Shown here piece by piece: positions 35,389-45,200 of a stretch of DNA of 51,245 nucleotides. The notes beneath the pieces are model-generated. The model made no database searches and was not told where the DNA came from. It worked only from the letters and a program-made list of their open reading frames with translations. Source of the stretch: Cyanomargarita calcarea GSE-NOS-MK-12-04C (GTDB taxonomy: Bacteria > Cyanobacteriota > Cyanobacteriia > Cyanobacteriales > Nostocaceae). The stretch spans positions 1 through 51,245 of the forward strand of contig JAHHGZ010000049.1 of assembly GCA_019359595.1 (NCBI GenBank), read 5' to 3'. The position numbers and the translations under genes are program-made. How positions within the stretch are numbered: the stretch's first letter is position 1; the number at the start of each line of letters is the position of its first letter.

Positions 35389-36765
35389 CTACTTGCTAAC
35401 TAAAACCACCTCTTTGGCTGGTATTGGTGCTGGCTGCAAAACTTTAACGTAAAGCTCGTCCAACTGATTTGCAACACCAACCCAACTAAACTTCAATTCA
35501 ACTCGCTTTCTACCAGCTTTACCTAATTCGTCTCGCCACTCGGGATTGTTAAGAATTCGGTCGATTGCACAAGAAAAAGCCGATACATCTTGTGCTGGTG
35601 CCAACAAACCCGTTTCTTCAGGAACTACGGTAAACTGAAGTCCGCCAACATCACTTGCAACCACAGGAGTACCACTTGCCATTGCTTCAATTGCCACCAA
35701 TCCAAAGGGTTCGTAGTGACTGGGGACAACGCACACATCAGCCGCAGCGTAATAAGTTGGGAGGATTTCCTGACTCAGACGACCGGGGAATGTTGTGAAA
35801 TCGTTCATCCCCAATTCCTTGACAATATTCTCAATGCGATCGCGCTCAATACCGTCGCTTTGACCCGGAACACTGCCACCACCAATAATCAACTGTAACT
35901 TACCGCTATTACGGTACTGTGACTCTCCTACGGCACGCACTAAGGTTTCGATCCCCTTGCGATGGTCAAAACGTCCTACATACAAAACAACTTTAGTTTC
36001 TTTGTCAATTCCTAAATAGGTTCTTGCAGCCTCACGAGCAATACAACCAAAGCGTTCAATATCTGTGCCGCAAGGAATAATTTCGATTTCTCCTTTAGTC
36101 GAAACAAGCTGCCGCATATGCGCTCTTTCCTGCGGACTGGTTGCCACAACTGTTTCTGCTGTCTCTAGCAGTTCTTTTTCCACCGCTAGCCGGGTATTGG
36201 CGATCAAAGGAATATTTTCAATTGTGTTGTACTTAACTGCTCCTAAGGAGTGGTATGTATGAACCTGCTTGCTGCCTTGGATTTTTTTCAGTTGCATTCC
36301 TACCCAGCTAGAAAGCCAATAGTTTGTGTGAACTAAAGGATAGCTATAACCGTTTTCTTGTTGAAATTTTAAAAAGTTATCGACAAATTCTGGCAAATAT
36401 CCAAACAGGTCGTCTCTGGGTACAAACTCCAGAGAGCCAGCTTCCAATCTAATCGTTCGACAGTTGGGAGTATGTTGAACAATTACGTCTTGTTTGGCGC
36501 TTACTCTACGGGTAAACATATCAACTTGCAATCCCAGTTGTCCTAATGCTTCACCCACGTTTCTTACATAAACATTTTGTCCCCCAGCTTCTTCTTTTCC
36601 AATTTCAATCGCCGGATCGCCGTGGACTGAAATCAAAGCGATGCGTTTTGTGGTTCTAGAGTTCATAGTTGGTTCGTGTGTTGTTTTAACGAGGTTTGAG
36701 CCTGTTCCCAAGTCGGCGCTTGTCCCTCGTACACCAAGCGTCGGAAAACTTTGATTATTCTTCAT
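35389..36765 (-). CDS. GT4-family glycosyltransferase (sucrose-phosphate-synthase/MshA-like)
   Basis: The 458-residue protein is a GT-B retaining glycosyltransferase. The N-terminal Rossmann half has HGDPAIEIGKEEAGGQNVYV, the sugar-nucleotide loop of sucrose-synthase and MshA-like enzymes, and the C-terminal half has VVLYVGRFDHRKGIETLVRA and the donor-binding EPFGLVAIEAMASGTPVVAS (E-x7-E). ATG at 36,765 gives a 33-residue unstructured lead; MNSRTTKRIALIS at 36,666 is a plausible alternative start. The acceptor cannot be predicted; sucrose-related or polysaccharide roles are possible. Confidence 0.85.
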   Translation of the reverse strand: MKNNQSFPTLGVRGTSADLGTGSNLVKTTHEPTMNSRTTKRIALISVHGDPAIEIGKEEAGGQNVYVRNVGEALGQLGLQVDMFTRRVSAKQDVIVQHTPNCRTIRLEAGSLEFVPRDDLFGYLPEFVDNFLKFQQENGYSYPLVHTNYWLSSWVGMQLKKIQGSKQVHTYHSLGAVKYNTIENIPLIANTRLAVEKELLETAETVVATSPQERAHMRQLVSTKGEIEIIPCGTDIERFGCIAREAARTYLGIDKETKVVLYVGRFDHRKGIETLVRAVGESQYRNSGKLQLIIGGGSVPGQSDGIERDRIENIVKELGMNDFTTFPGRLSQEILPTYYAAADVCVVPSHYEPFGLVAIEAMASGTPVVASDVGGLQFTVVPEETGLLAPAQDVSAFSCAIDRILNNPEWRDELGKAGRKRVELKFSWVGVANQLDELYVKVLQPAPIPAKEVVLVSK

Positions 36766-37316
36766 TTTAATTTAATATGCGAATTATTTTTATACATCTA
36801 CTACTAGAAATACCTCCCATTATCCAGTATTTATATTGAAATTCTTATATATACAATGATATATTTATATCTAATGTATATGATAAGTAAAGCCAATTTC
36901 TACAGTCATAATTACGACTATGACACTAGATTTTTACTTAAGTTTATGCCTAGATAGTTGGTTTTAAAAGCGCAAAAAGATTGCGAATTTGTTCTTTTAA
37001 AAACTCAAAACATCAATAGTTATCTGAGCATTTTTCCCGGAAAAAGGCAATGTATCTATCGGTATATATCTTTAAATTTAAACACTCACAACAATCCCTT
37101 TTTCCCGGGAAGCTTTCAAACAACTTTGCGGTTGAAATGTTAAGTTGGGTTTTATACTATATTTAAAATATCTAATATTTTTGTATCGTAGAATACATTT
37201 CTTTATAAAAAATTACATTTTGCTGCAAGTATAAAAAATTTTTATTGCTCAATGTTAAGAAAATTTTCAAACTCGCAAGCTTTCTTGAGTCTGCAACGAT
37301 CTCATCCTCAAGGATT

Positions 37317-37512
37317 AAAGAAGGAAGAAGGAAGAGGTTTATATATGTGAATTCAGACCCTGCACCAAATTTAGACTCCCGTGGACAGGCTACCCTGCGG
37401 GAAAAATCAACAAAAAATGTCGTCTAAATTTGAGGATCTGTAAAACTTGCTTGTCCACCGGAGTCTACTCAAAACGGGCGATCGTCTTTCTTGTCGGGGT
37501 ATAATATAACTT
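37317..37512 (+). repeat. dispersed repeat, copy A, with a nested inverted-repeat insert
   Basis: Outer parts match a second copy at 43.8 kb in reverse: AAGGAAGAAGGAAGAGGTTT plus ATATATG at the left, and CTACTCAAAAC with TTCTTGTCGGGGTAT (37,488-37,502) at the right. Between them lies an insert of about 90 bases bounded by GACTCCCGTGGACA (37,374-37,387) and TGTCCACCGGAGTC (37,452-37,465), 14-base inverted ends with one mismatch. A second pair, AAATTTAGAC (37,367-37,376) and GTCTAAATTT (37,422-37,431), is perfect. Confidence 0.65.
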
Positions 37513-37998
37513 CATTCATTTTGCAGGTTAGCATAGTCTGATGTAGTCTTACATAGACGGCTTATATGAAACCTTCTGACTATGCTCCCGCATTTGGGTA
37601 TTACAAAACTGTACAAAAAATATACTCAATTCTAGGTATTTATAATAAAGTGCTATATTTGAAGTTGAGAGTTTTTTAAAAACCACCTCACTCATATTAA
37701 GTAAGCCTTAATCTATGATATAAAAGAATTCCCCAATGCTTCTGTGCCAGGGGATTATGGGTTGTGTAGTTCCACATCGGTTAGTTAATAACTCAAACTG
37801 AGTAGATAGTTGATGTTTGAATATATTTGACTATGCGCTCATGTAACTATTCTTTGGGGAGAGAAAGAAATTAATCCTTGCGCCTTTTTCCTTTGACTCT
37901 TCCTTGCCCCTCAAAGTCGCGATGGTTAACTTAACCAGATAACTGAGGCTAGACGTGGGCAGAAATTATCGAACAGCAAGCAAACTAAATCGCGAATC

Positions 37999-38047
37999 AA
38001 CCGTTAAAAGTTAAAAATCAGAAAATGGTTTTTAACTTTTAACGGTT
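37999..38047 (-). terminator. 19-bp perfect hairpin after rbp
   Basis: A 19-bp perfect stem of A/T-rich sequence around AACCGTTAAAAGTTAAAAA with an 11-base loop begins 13 bases after the rbp stop codon. It probably ends or stabilises the rbp mRNA. Confidence 0.65.
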
Positions 38048-38059
38048 TATCATCTTGAT

Positions 38060-38629
38060 TTAATTTGTGGTTTGTGCTGCTAGCATTTGCTTGAGCTTCT
38101 CCAATTCAGTTGCCCAACGCGGATCTGGACGAATGGTATCATCTCCTGTCGAGGAGGTAGTGGTTTCACGAGTCGAACTACCGCCACGACGAGACTTTTT
38201 AGAGTTCTTGTCACGTCGGCTGCTGCTACTACCGCCACCGCCACCGCCACCGCCACCAGCATTACTACCCTCTCCCCTAGAAGCGCCTGCATTCGCATTA
38301 ATTACTGGCTTGGGAGTAGCTGTTGCCGTTGTAGCAGTTGTTATCGCTGGCTGCTGCTCATCGCCTTCTTCTCCTTTGGTGCGAGGTAATGCTTTCTCTA
38401 ACTTAATAGGAGAATCTTTGAACATCTGACCGTTATACTTTTCAATAATTTCGTCAGCTTGCTCGTCATTGTTGACTGTCAAAAAGCCGAAGCCACGACA
38501 TTTTCCGGTTTTCCGGTCTTTAATCAATTTAGTCGTGACAGCTTCGCCTTCTGCTGCAAAAACTGCTTGCAACTCTTGGCGATCTATTTCTTCTTTTGGC
38601 AAATTACCTATATATAGGCGAATGGACAT
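38060..38629 (-). CDS. RRM-type RNA-binding protein, Rbp family
   Basis: The 189-residue protein carries one RNA-recognition motif at the N-terminus (residues 1-82) with RNP2 as LYIGNL and RNP1 as RGFGFLTV. A variable Thr/Ala stretch, a run of Gly (about 127-136, encoded by GGT/GGC triplets) and a Ser/Arg/Lys-rich tail follow. Cyanobacterial Rbp proteins of this type bind RNA and many are cold-induced; the long upstream spacer would fit regulation through a 5' leader. It is longer than the usual 90-110 residues because of the tail. Confidence 0.88.
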   Translation of the reverse strand: MSIRLYIGNLPKEEIDRQELQAVFAAEGEAVTTKLIKDRKTGKCRGFGFLTVNNDEQADEIIEKYNGQMFKDSPIKLEKALPRTKGEEGDEQQPAITTATTATATPKPVINANAGASRGEGSNAGGGGGGGGGSSSSRRDKNSKKSRRGGSSTRETTTSSTGDDTIRPDPRWATELEKLKQMLAAQTTN

Positions 38630-39272
38630 GGACTATACCTCCAACAGTTAATGAACATGACCGGGCAAAAAAACCAATTACTTGGATTTGGCTCTTGAGA
38701 GATGCTATTTCACAACATTGCCACAAACCAATTTTTTTACTCTAAACTGTCAAACTATGCAACACAGTTTTTTACCAGGTTCAAGCTTGTTTAATAAGAA
38801 AGCGTGTACAACGCTAATAACACCTTAATTATAAGATTTGTAAATCCAACAGTTTACTGTCACAAGCAATAAACCAATTCAATGCTTTTAGTCCGGAAAA
38901 TTAAACACCATTCTTTACATTATCACGGTATTCTATATGTAGCTAGTTCAATCTACACATTTCCGGCAGTTGCATTATTGCATCGTAACATAAAATACAC
39001 TTTTTCTTCATGTTCGCATTTGAAAAACAAAAACCACCTGATGCCTGGTTAGTCGAATGCTGTGTTGCAACAAAAGGGGGATTTCTTGGCGCTAGCAGAC
39101 AATTAACTAACCTAAGATATTGAGTATATGTCTATTACTGGCGTTGTGTAAATAAATGTAACATTAACGGATTTGATTTGGTTGGTGGTTGGTGGTTCAA
39201 GGTTCAGGGTTCAAGGTTCAGGGTTGCGGGTTAGTATTCAACAAATAACAAATAACAAATAACAGCTAACAA
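38630..39272. other. upstream region of rbp with 39.2-kb repeat cluster
   Basis: The first 550 bases are AT-rich without recognisable genes and probably hold the rbp promoter and leader. From about 39,180 to 39,275 GGTTGGTGGTT, GGTTCAAGGTTCAGG and CAAATAACAAATAAC repeats lead up to the stop codon of the next gene. No tRNA was found. Confidence 0.45.
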
Positions 39273-41453
39273 CTAACCCCTAAGCAGAATATATGCTCCC
39301 CAAGCTTCGGTGGCGACTGCCAAAACTGTAGACCAGATGGGATGTGGGCTATTAATGGTTTTACCGCTTTGACTTTGTAAGGTTTGGATATCGATCCAGG
39401 GAGTTGCGCTGCGCCGAAACCAGCCTGTGACGCTAACTTGCCGACCAATAAAGTCTTGAATATGGACTGATTGCCCCCCCCAGGAAATGTGGTGTAATTT
39501 TACCAGACCAATATTGCAGTGGAGCATTAAATCCTGCCCCAACAAGTTGCTAGTGCCGCGACGACCTAATAATTTGCCAACAAGACGCACGCCGATGCAA
39601 TCAATGGGAAGAGCTGACGGGTTGGCGCATAGGTTGGCTAGACGTTCCTCAGTTTGCACTTCTTGGCCTTTGATTTGGGGAAAAAAGGAATTAATCCGCA
39701 TCAAGGTACCGATGCTAAAGCCGATAAGCAGACAACCTGTAATAAAAGACCAATCCTCGTATATCCACTTCAGGTTTAAAATTTTAAGTGCGAATGCTAA
39801 ATGCCAAACCAGCCAAATTAAAACTGCGAACGAAATACCCAAGGGTACTCCCACAAAGGGAGCTATTTGTAACAAAAACGATTGACGTTTAACCCTCAAT
39901 GGCTGCTCCAAATCGATATATATTTCCGGTTCTATGTTCCAATTACGGGCAATTTTACATAAACGGTAAACGCGATCGCCAATCATTGGATGGGTATTGT
40001 TGATGGTAAACCAGCGGCTATAGGGATTGAGATAGTCCCACATTAATAAAGATTCAAAGGAGACATTAGGAGCAATGCTGCCTATACTCAAGCTCTGCTG
40101 ATAGCCTACTGGTGCGAGGATATTTAGACTTTCTAGCTGCCAGGTGGTTTGTTGTTGTTTCTCGATATCACCAGCAACACCAATGGCAATTTTCAGTAAA
40201 GCACGCACTAGACCGTTGGGATTACCTGTGAGGTCACAGCCGAAGCGATCGCTATAATAATTCCTGACTTGGGAGTTAAGTAAAGCAGTACCTGTGAGTA
40301 AACACCAAACTAGGTAGACTAGATTCGCGACCATTCCTACCAACATCCGCCCAAATTGCAGCGATATTCCGTCTGCTAAGTTCGAGAGATTCAAGTATAA
40401 CCTGTAAACCGGAATTGTCACCAACAGCAACACAGACATCACCATAAAATCCCAATGGCGAATATGCCCCAGTTGAGTGGCGTAAATGGCGGCAATTTCA
40501 TCATCTGCCAGTTGTTGTAACAAACCCTGACTGACGACAATTCGGGCATTTCGGGGAAGATTGCCATAAGTTATTGCTAGAGGTGCAGCTATGGGCAAAA
40601 TCCGCAATTTCGGGAACTTCCAACCTCGTTGGTGGCTGTAGCGATGTAGCACCCGTACTGCTTCGTGACTGTAAAGATTTAAACCCTCCCGATCTATTTC
40701 TCGCTGCCCGTACAAATTTGTAAACAACCAATCGAGCAACCAAGGAGAGATTCCCATCAAGATAAATAGCAATGCCAGCAACCAGGGGGTAGTGTCACGG
40801 TAGAAAAGTTGGATTGGCTCTAAAAAAGGCAGTTTGACCAAGATATCGTTGATGAAACCAAACACCAAAATAAGCAATTCTCGCATCACCCAAAATAGAG
40901 CAATGAATGTTCCAAAAGCCAAAAGCCGCAACGGTATCAAGTCAAATTTAGATTTCGGCAGAGGTTGCCAGACTTTTGTTCTAGGAGCTTGTCGCCAATT
41001 GATTTTATGTGCTTTTGATTGCCCCCGGCTGACCTGTACCATCGCACTACCCAGTTCAGAAGTCGGCGCTACTGCATTATCTAGCTCTTTGGGGGATATA
41101 AAATTTACTGGGTCAGGAGTTGAAAGTGAATTATCAAAGGGCACAAATCCGGTATCTACTACTGGGGCCGATGCACTTGGACGGCGAATTGTCAACGGAA
41201 TAAGGGTGCGAACGGCCCAATCTCTAACTTGCAGATTATTGCTTTGAGTTAAAGTCTCACATAAGGCGATCGCTCCCGGAATATTACCGCTGCGGCCATA
41301 AGCTACAACCAAACCAATGGAGGCTTGTATGCCAGATGGTGTAGATTGTTCTTTTGCAGCAACTACTTCTAAAATAGCGATCGCAGTTTGGTAATCTTCT
41401 TGTTTGAGGGCGGTTAAACCAGCCTCTAAAGACGATTCTAGATGTGAAGACAT
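39273..41453 (-). CDS. M48-peptidase-like membrane protein with degenerate active site
   Basis: The 726-residue protein has an N-terminal TPR-like region (1-90), several membrane helices (about 178-200, 222-245, 335-360, 525-560 and others) and an M48-like core. The place of the HExxH zinc motif reads AAIYATQLGHIRHWDF (T326-Q327-L-G-H330), so the first His and the catalytic Glu are missing. The usual third ligand region reads YYSDRFGCDLTGNPN. It is therefore probably a pseudo-peptidase, perhaps a membrane scaffold or regulator. The C-terminal part (GVRLVGKLLGRRG, WGGQSVHIQDFIGRQVSVTG) looks like a small beta domain. Length and frame appear intact. Confidence 0.75.
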   Translation of the reverse strand: MSSHLESSLEAGLTALKQEDYQTAIAILEVVAAKEQSTPSGIQASIGLVVAYGRSGNIPGAIALCETLTQSNNLQVRDWAVRTLIPLTIRRPSASAPVVDTGFVPFDNSLSTPDPVNFISPKELDNAVAPTSELGSAMVQVSRGQSKAHKINWRQAPRTKVWQPLPKSKFDLIPLRLLAFGTFIALFWVMRELLILVFGFINDILVKLPFLEPIQLFYRDTTPWLLALLFILMGISPWLLDWLFTNLYGQREIDREGLNLYSHEAVRVLHRYSHQRGWKFPKLRILPIAAPLAITYGNLPRNARIVVSQGLLQQLADDEIAAIYATQLGHIRHWDFMVMSVLLLVTIPVYRLYLNLSNLADGISLQFGRMLVGMVANLVYLVWCLLTGTALLNSQVRNYYSDRFGCDLTGNPNGLVRALLKIAIGVAGDIEKQQQTTWQLESLNILAPVGYQQSLSIGSIAPNVSFESLLMWDYLNPYSRWFTINNTHPMIGDRVYRLCKIARNWNIEPEIYIDLEQPLRVKRQSFLLQIAPFVGVPLGISFAVLIWLVWHLAFALKILNLKWIYEDWSFITGCLLIGFSIGTLMRINSFFPQIKGQEVQTEERLANLCANPSALPIDCIGVRLVGKLLGRRGTSNLLGQDLMLHCNIGLVKLHHISWGGQSVHIQDFIGRQVSVTGWFRRSATPWIDIQTLQSQSGKTINSPHPIWSTVLAVATEAWGAYILLRG

Positions 41454-41464
41454 AGAATTTTTTT

Positions 41465-41588
41465 TATTGTTAATTGTTAATTGTTAACTGTTAATTGTTA
41501 GTTGACAGTTGTAACCACTAACTCCGCTCTTCCTAACTCCTAACTCCTAACTCCTAACTCCTAACTCCGCTCTTCCTAACTCCTAACT
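41465..41588. repeat. two heptamer-type arrays ending at the prfC stop
   Basis: TTGTTAATTGTTAACTGTTA units are followed by CTAACTC repeats interrupted by two copies of CTAACTCCGCTCTTC. The last unit overlaps the TAG stop of prfC. Confidence 0.75.
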
Positions 41589-43208
41589 ATCTACTGGTTG
41601 ACCCGAAAGCACTGGGGCGATCGCGCTTAATTTCAATTCTGGATGGTCACCCTCTAATTGTTGACAATTCCATTCATTGCGGAACAATAATACTGGGCGT
41701 CCCATACTGTCTTTAACGGTTGTGCTGTTGAATAAACGTCCCACCTTATCCAAAACTTCCCAACCACCGTCAACCCAACGAGCGACGTTATAGGGCAGTA
41801 ATTCTAGCAGGGTTTCTACTCCATACTCATTTTGCAGGCGGAATTGCACTACCTCGAATTGCAACTGACCGACTGCTGCCAGAATTGGATCGCGTTTGGC
41901 TTCATCCACTGAGTGCATAATTTGCACCGCTCCTTCTTCCCGCAATTCGGAAATGCCTTTTTGGAATTGCTTGAATTTGGAAGGGTTCGGGTTTCTCAGA
42001 GTCGCAAATAATTCCGGTGAAAAATACGGTATTCCCTCATATTCTAATTTTTGTCCGGTGTAAATTGTATCACCAATCGCAAAAACTCCGGGATTATTCA
42101 AACCAATGACATCACCAGGATAGGCTGAATCAATTGATTCTCTTTCTTGGGCAAAAAGTTTCTGCGGACGTGACAAACGGACTGTTTTCCCCGTGCGAGC
42201 GTGGTTTACCGTCATGTCTTTTTCAAATTTACCCGTACAGACGCGGATAAACGCCACGCGATCGCGGTGTTTAGGGTCCATGTTTGCCTGGAGTTTAAAT
42301 ACAAAACCGGAAAATTCTTCGTAAGTCGGGGGCATTTCACCGACGCTACTGTTATGAGAGCCGGGTTTCAGGGCGTAGTCTAGAAAGTATTTCAGGAATA
42401 ACTCAACCCCAAAGTTGGTCATCGCACTGCCAAAAAATATTGGTGTCATTTTCCCTTGATGCACCAACTCTAAATCAAGTTCCGGTCCAACTCCAGATAA
42501 AAGTTCGCGATCGTTTTTTAGCTGGTAATAAAGTTCTTCTTCTAAAAGCTGCTCAATTTTCGCATCACCCAAGTCTAATATCGTATTGCGGGCTTCTCGG
42601 CTACCGTGGGCACTACGTTCAAATAAATGAACTTGCTCTTTTTCTCGGTCAAACACACCCTTAAAGCGATCGCCCATTCCAATTGGCCAATTTACTGCAA
42701 AGGTCTGTAAACCCAATTCTTGCTCAATCTGGTCTAGCAGATCCAAAGGTTCTCTACCCGGACGGTCAAGTTTATTAATAAAAGTAAAGATTGGTATACC
42801 GCGCAATTTACATACCTCAAACAGCTTCCGCGTCTGGGGCTCCAAACCTTTGGCAGCATCAATCAACATCACTGCATTATCTGCAGCCGCCAAAGTTCTG
42901 TAAGTATCTTCACTAAAATCTTGGTGACCAGGTGTATCTAAAAGATTAATTTGACAGTTGCGGTATTCAAACTGCAATACAGTTGAGGTAATAGAAATAC
43001 CTCGTTGTTGTTCCATCGCCATCCAGTCGGAAGTTGCTTTTCGCTGTGCCCGTCTGGCTTTGACTGCCCCAGCTTCGTGAATGGCACCCCCGTATAAAAG
43101 TAACTTTTCTGTAAGTGTAGTTTTACCAGCATCCGGGTGAGAAATAATTGCAAAATTGCGTCGGTTTTCAACCGCTTGATGAATCTCTGACTGAAGTTCA
43201 GTTGACAT
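41583..43208 (-). CDS. prfC: peptide chain release factor 3
   Basis: The 541-residue translational GTPase recycles RF1/RF2 from ribosomes. G1 is [15 protein letters not shown] (about 23-37), the switch I region is [21 protein letters not shown]3 is [14 protein letters not shown], and G4 is [10 protein letters not shown]. The C-terminal domains include [20 protein letters not shown] and [13 protein letters not shown]. Length and motifs fit RF3, not EF-G or EF4. The stop codon coincides with the start of a heptamer array. Confidence 0.94.
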   Translation of the reverse strand: MSTELQSEIHQAVENRRNFAIISHPDAGKTTLTEKLLLYGGAIHEAGAVKARRAQRKATSDWMAMEQQRGISITSTVLQFEYRNCQINLLDTPGHQDFSEDTYRTLAAADNAVMLIDAAKGLEPQTRKLFEVCKLRGIPIFTFINKLDRPGREPLDLLDQIEQELGLQTFAVNWPIGMGDRFKGVFDREKEQVHLFERSAHGSREARNTILDLGDAKIEQLLEEELYYQLKNDRELLSGVGPELDLELVHQGKMTPIFFGSAMTNFGVELFLKYFLDYALKPGSHNSSVGEMPPTYEEFSGFVFKLQANMDPKHRDRVAFIRVCTGKFEKDMTVNHARTGKTVRLSRPQKLFAQERESIDSAYPGDVIGLNNPGVFAIGDTIYTGQKLEYEGIPYFSPELFATLRNPNPSKFKQFQKGISELREEGAVQIMHSVDEAKRDPILAAVGQLQFEVVQFRLQNEYGVETLLELLPYNVARWVDGGWEVLDKVGRLFNSTTVKDSMGRPVLLFRNEWNCQQLEGDHPELKLSAIAPVLSGQPVDS

Positions 43209-43341
43209 AATAATATATGTTTGCTTGCTACTTAATTTAACTTAATTTTTCCCAAATTTAGACAGTCTTTTAATCTTAAGATAACGATGCTCGTGATAGG
43301 GTCTTACTATAACTGAAAATCTGACTTAATGGGAGAGAGGA

Positions 43342-43683
43342 ATGTACGACACGGATAAGCGAAAGCTTCTATCAGCACTGTGTCATGGAGCAATATTTTT
43401 TAGTACAACCTTTGTATCTGTTGGTGTACCTATTGCCATGCTGTTTGTGAGCGATGACCCAGTTGTCAAGGAAAATGCCAAAGAATCGATTAACTTTCAC
43501 TTTAATGTATGGTTCTATGGCACCGTTATTGCCGTGCTACTTTGGATAACCTTGGGTTTGCTCTTCCCCCTAGCAAGCTTAGGTTTTTTACTCCACTGGG
43601 GGCTAACAATTTGGGCGCTCTTCCATGTTCTAAGTGATACAAATATACCTTTCCGCTATCCTTTTATTTTCCGGATTTTTTAA
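43342..43683 (+). CDS. DUF4870-family membrane protein
   Basis: The 113-residue protein has a short charged N-terminus (MYDTDKRKLLSALCHGAIF), NAKESINFHFNVWFYGTVIA in the middle, and three hydrophobic segments (about 15-35, 57-78, 80-100), the layout of DUF4870/Tic20-like small membrane proteins. GGGAGAGAGGA before the ATG is a good ribosome site. No function is established. Confidence 0.82.
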   Translation: MYDTDKRKLLSALCHGAIFFSTTFVSVGVPIAMLFVSDDPVVKENAKESINFHFNVWFYGTVIAVLLWITLGLLFPLASLGFLLHWGLTIWALFHVLSDTNIPFRYPFIFRIF

Positions 43684-43689
43684 GAGTAG

Positions 43690-43744
43690 AAAGTAGGGAA
43701 TGGGGAATAGATAATGTTTAGTACTCCCCCTACTCCCTTTTTGA
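43690..43744 (+). terminator. probable terminator after the DUF4870 gene
   Basis: GTAGGGAATGGGGA and TCCCCCTACTCCC form an imperfect GC-rich hairpin followed by TTTTT. Confidence 0.5.
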
Positions 43745-43783
43745 TCATTATTTTGCAGTAATTTTTATCCTAGCTGTTCTTTT

Positions 43784-43884
43784 TAATACCCCGACAAGAA
43801 CGCAGGTGGTCTGTTTTGAGTGAGAGTCGAAATCAACATATATAAATCTCCTTCTTCCTTCTTCCTTCTTCCTTCTTCCTTCAT
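43784..43884 (-). repeat. dispersed repeat, copy B, without the insert
   Basis: In reverse complement it reads GGAAGAAGG repeats, ATTTATATATGTTGATTTCG, ACTCTCACTCAAAAC and TTCTTGTCGGGGTAT (43,786-43,800). It matches the outer parts of copy A at 37.3-37.5 kb and lacks the roughly 90-base middle. Confidence 0.65.
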
Positions 43885-44038
43885 TCATTCAATATCGATT
43901 TATATATAATTCCTTAGATACAGAGTCCTTAACCTGTAAAATATAAAGTTGCCGTTAAGCGTTGCTTGTAGTTTGTACCCAAAATTTGCGACGCTTTCTA
44001 TTGTGTCCATTTGCAAGTTTTTAAGTTTATAAAACTTT

Positions 44039-45019
44039 ATGTTTCCACAACATCGCCCCCGTCGTCTGCGTACTAACCCTCAACTACGTCGGATGGTACG
44101 CGAAACTGTTTTAACAACAAGCGATTTAATTTACCCACTTTTTGCTGTACAGGGTGAAGGAATCGCGAACGAAGTGAAATCGATGCCCGGTGTCTTCCAA
44201 CTTTCGATAGATAAAATCGTTGAGGAAGCAAAGGAAGTTTATGACCTAGGAATTCCCGCAATTATATTATTTGGTATTCCTGTAGATAAAGATGTTGACG
44301 CTACCGGCGCTTGGCATGATTGTGGCATTGTCCAAAAAGCTGCGACGGCAGTCAAAGAAGCAGTACCCAATTTGACTGTAATTGCTGATACTTGTTTGTG
44401 CGAGTATACGAGCCACGGTCACTGCGGTTATTTGCAAGTGGGCGATTTAAGCGGAAGAGTATTAAATGACCCGACTTTAGAGTTACTCAAGAAAACAGCA
44501 GTTTCTCAAGTTAAAGCAGGTGTAGATATTATCGCTCCGTCGGGGATGATGGATGGCTTTGTGAGTGCAATTCGCGCTGGATTGGATGAAGCTGGGTTTG
44601 AAGATACGCCAATTTTATCTTATGCTGCCAAGTATGCTTCCGCTTACTATGGTCCCTTCCGCGATGCTGCAGATTCTGCACCACAATTTGGCGACAGACG
44701 TACTTATCAAATGGACCCAGGTAATGCCCGAGAAGCGCTCAAAGAAATTGAACTTGATATCGCTGAAGGCGCTGATATGCTGATGGTAAAACCGGCATTG
44801 GCATATATGGATATTATCTGGCGCGTCAAGGAAGCTTGCAACCTTCCCGTAGCAGCTTATAACGTTTCTGGTGAGTATTGCATGGTTAAAGCCGCAGCCC
44901 TTAACGGTTGGGTTGACGAGGAGCGGATAGTCATGGAAACTTTAACAGGTTTTAAACGCGCTGGTGCTGACTTAATTTTGACCTACCATGCGAAAGATGC
45001 AGCAAGGTGGTTGCAGTAG
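44039..45019 (+). CDS. hemB: delta-aminolevulinic acid dehydratase (porphobilinogen synthase)
   Basis: The 326-residue enzyme condenses two 5-aminolevulinates to porphobilinogen for heme and chlorophyll synthesis. Seen are [16 protein letters not shown], the metal-binding segment [18 protein letters not shown], the first Schiff-base Lys region [18 protein letters not shown], and the second in [15 protein letters not shown], followed by [16 protein letters not shown]. The pattern [14 protein letters not shown] has Cys residues of the zinc type. The stop TAG is followed without a gap by a heptamer array. Confidence 0.95.
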   Translation: MFPQHRPRRLRTNPQLRRMVRETVLTTSDLIYPLFAVQGEGIANEVKSMPGVFQLSIDKIVEEAKEVYDLGIPAIILFGIPVDKDVDATGAWHDCGIVQKAATAVKEAVPNLTVIADTCLCEYTSHGHCGYLQVGDLSGRVLNDPTLELLKKTAVSQVKAGVDIIAPSGMMDGFVSAIRAGLDEAGFEDTPILSYAAKYASAYYGPFRDAADSAPQFGDRRTYQMDPGNAREALKEIELDIAEGADMLMVKPALAYMDIIWRVKEACNLPVAAYNVSGEYCMVKAAALNGWVDEERIVMETLTGFKRAGADLILTYHAKDAARWLQ

Positions 45020-45116
45020 AGTTAGGAGTTAGGAGTTAGGAGTTAGGAGTTAGGAGTTAGGAGTTAGGAGTTAGGAGTTAGGAGTTAGGAGTTAGGAGTT
45101 AGGAGTTAGGAGTTAG
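45019..45116. repeat. 14 tandem copies of GAGTTAG
   Basis: Fourteen perfect head-to-tail heptamers begin on the last base of the hemB stop codon. This is a classic short tandemly repeated sequence of heterocystous cyanobacteria. Confidence 0.95.
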
Positions 45117-45160
45117 CAGTTAACAACTAATACCATTTTTAATGAAGATGCATACAAAAA

Positions 45161-45200
45161 CCCCACCCTCCCCAAGACATACGGGGAGGTTTGGAGGGGT
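45161..45200. repeat. hairpin-forming dispersed repeat
   Basis: CCTCCCC (45,167-45,173) and GGGGAGG (45,183-45,189) pair around AAGACATAC, with further CCCC/GGGG pairing outside, in a form common between cyanobacterial genes. The rest of 45,117-45,488 shows only unconvincing frames. Confidence 0.6.

Larger units (their letters stand above)
36766..38059. other. 1.3-kb region without genes
   Basis: Between the glycosyltransferase start and the rbp stop no frame has convincing codon structure. The region is AT-rich and contains one repeat element (37,317-37,512) and one terminator hairpin (37,999-38,047), listed separately. CCCCAATGCTTCTGTGCCAG, followed by GGG, near 37,733 is a small imperfect hairpin. 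A transcribed non-coding RNA cannot be excluded. Confidence 0.5.

Noticed and set aside
36958-37427. Two short plus-strand ORFs in the 1.3-kb gap
   Set aside because: Low-complexity translation; the second lies across the dispersed repeat.
38067-38429. Plus-strand ORFs opposite the rbp gene (Pro/Ala/Leu-rich)
   Set aside because: They arise from the antisense of the RRM and Gly-triplet coding sequence and have no features of their own.
45019-45116. Possible CRISPR array from regular repeats
   Set aside because: The units are 7 bases long, head to tail with no spacers; no cas genes nearby.
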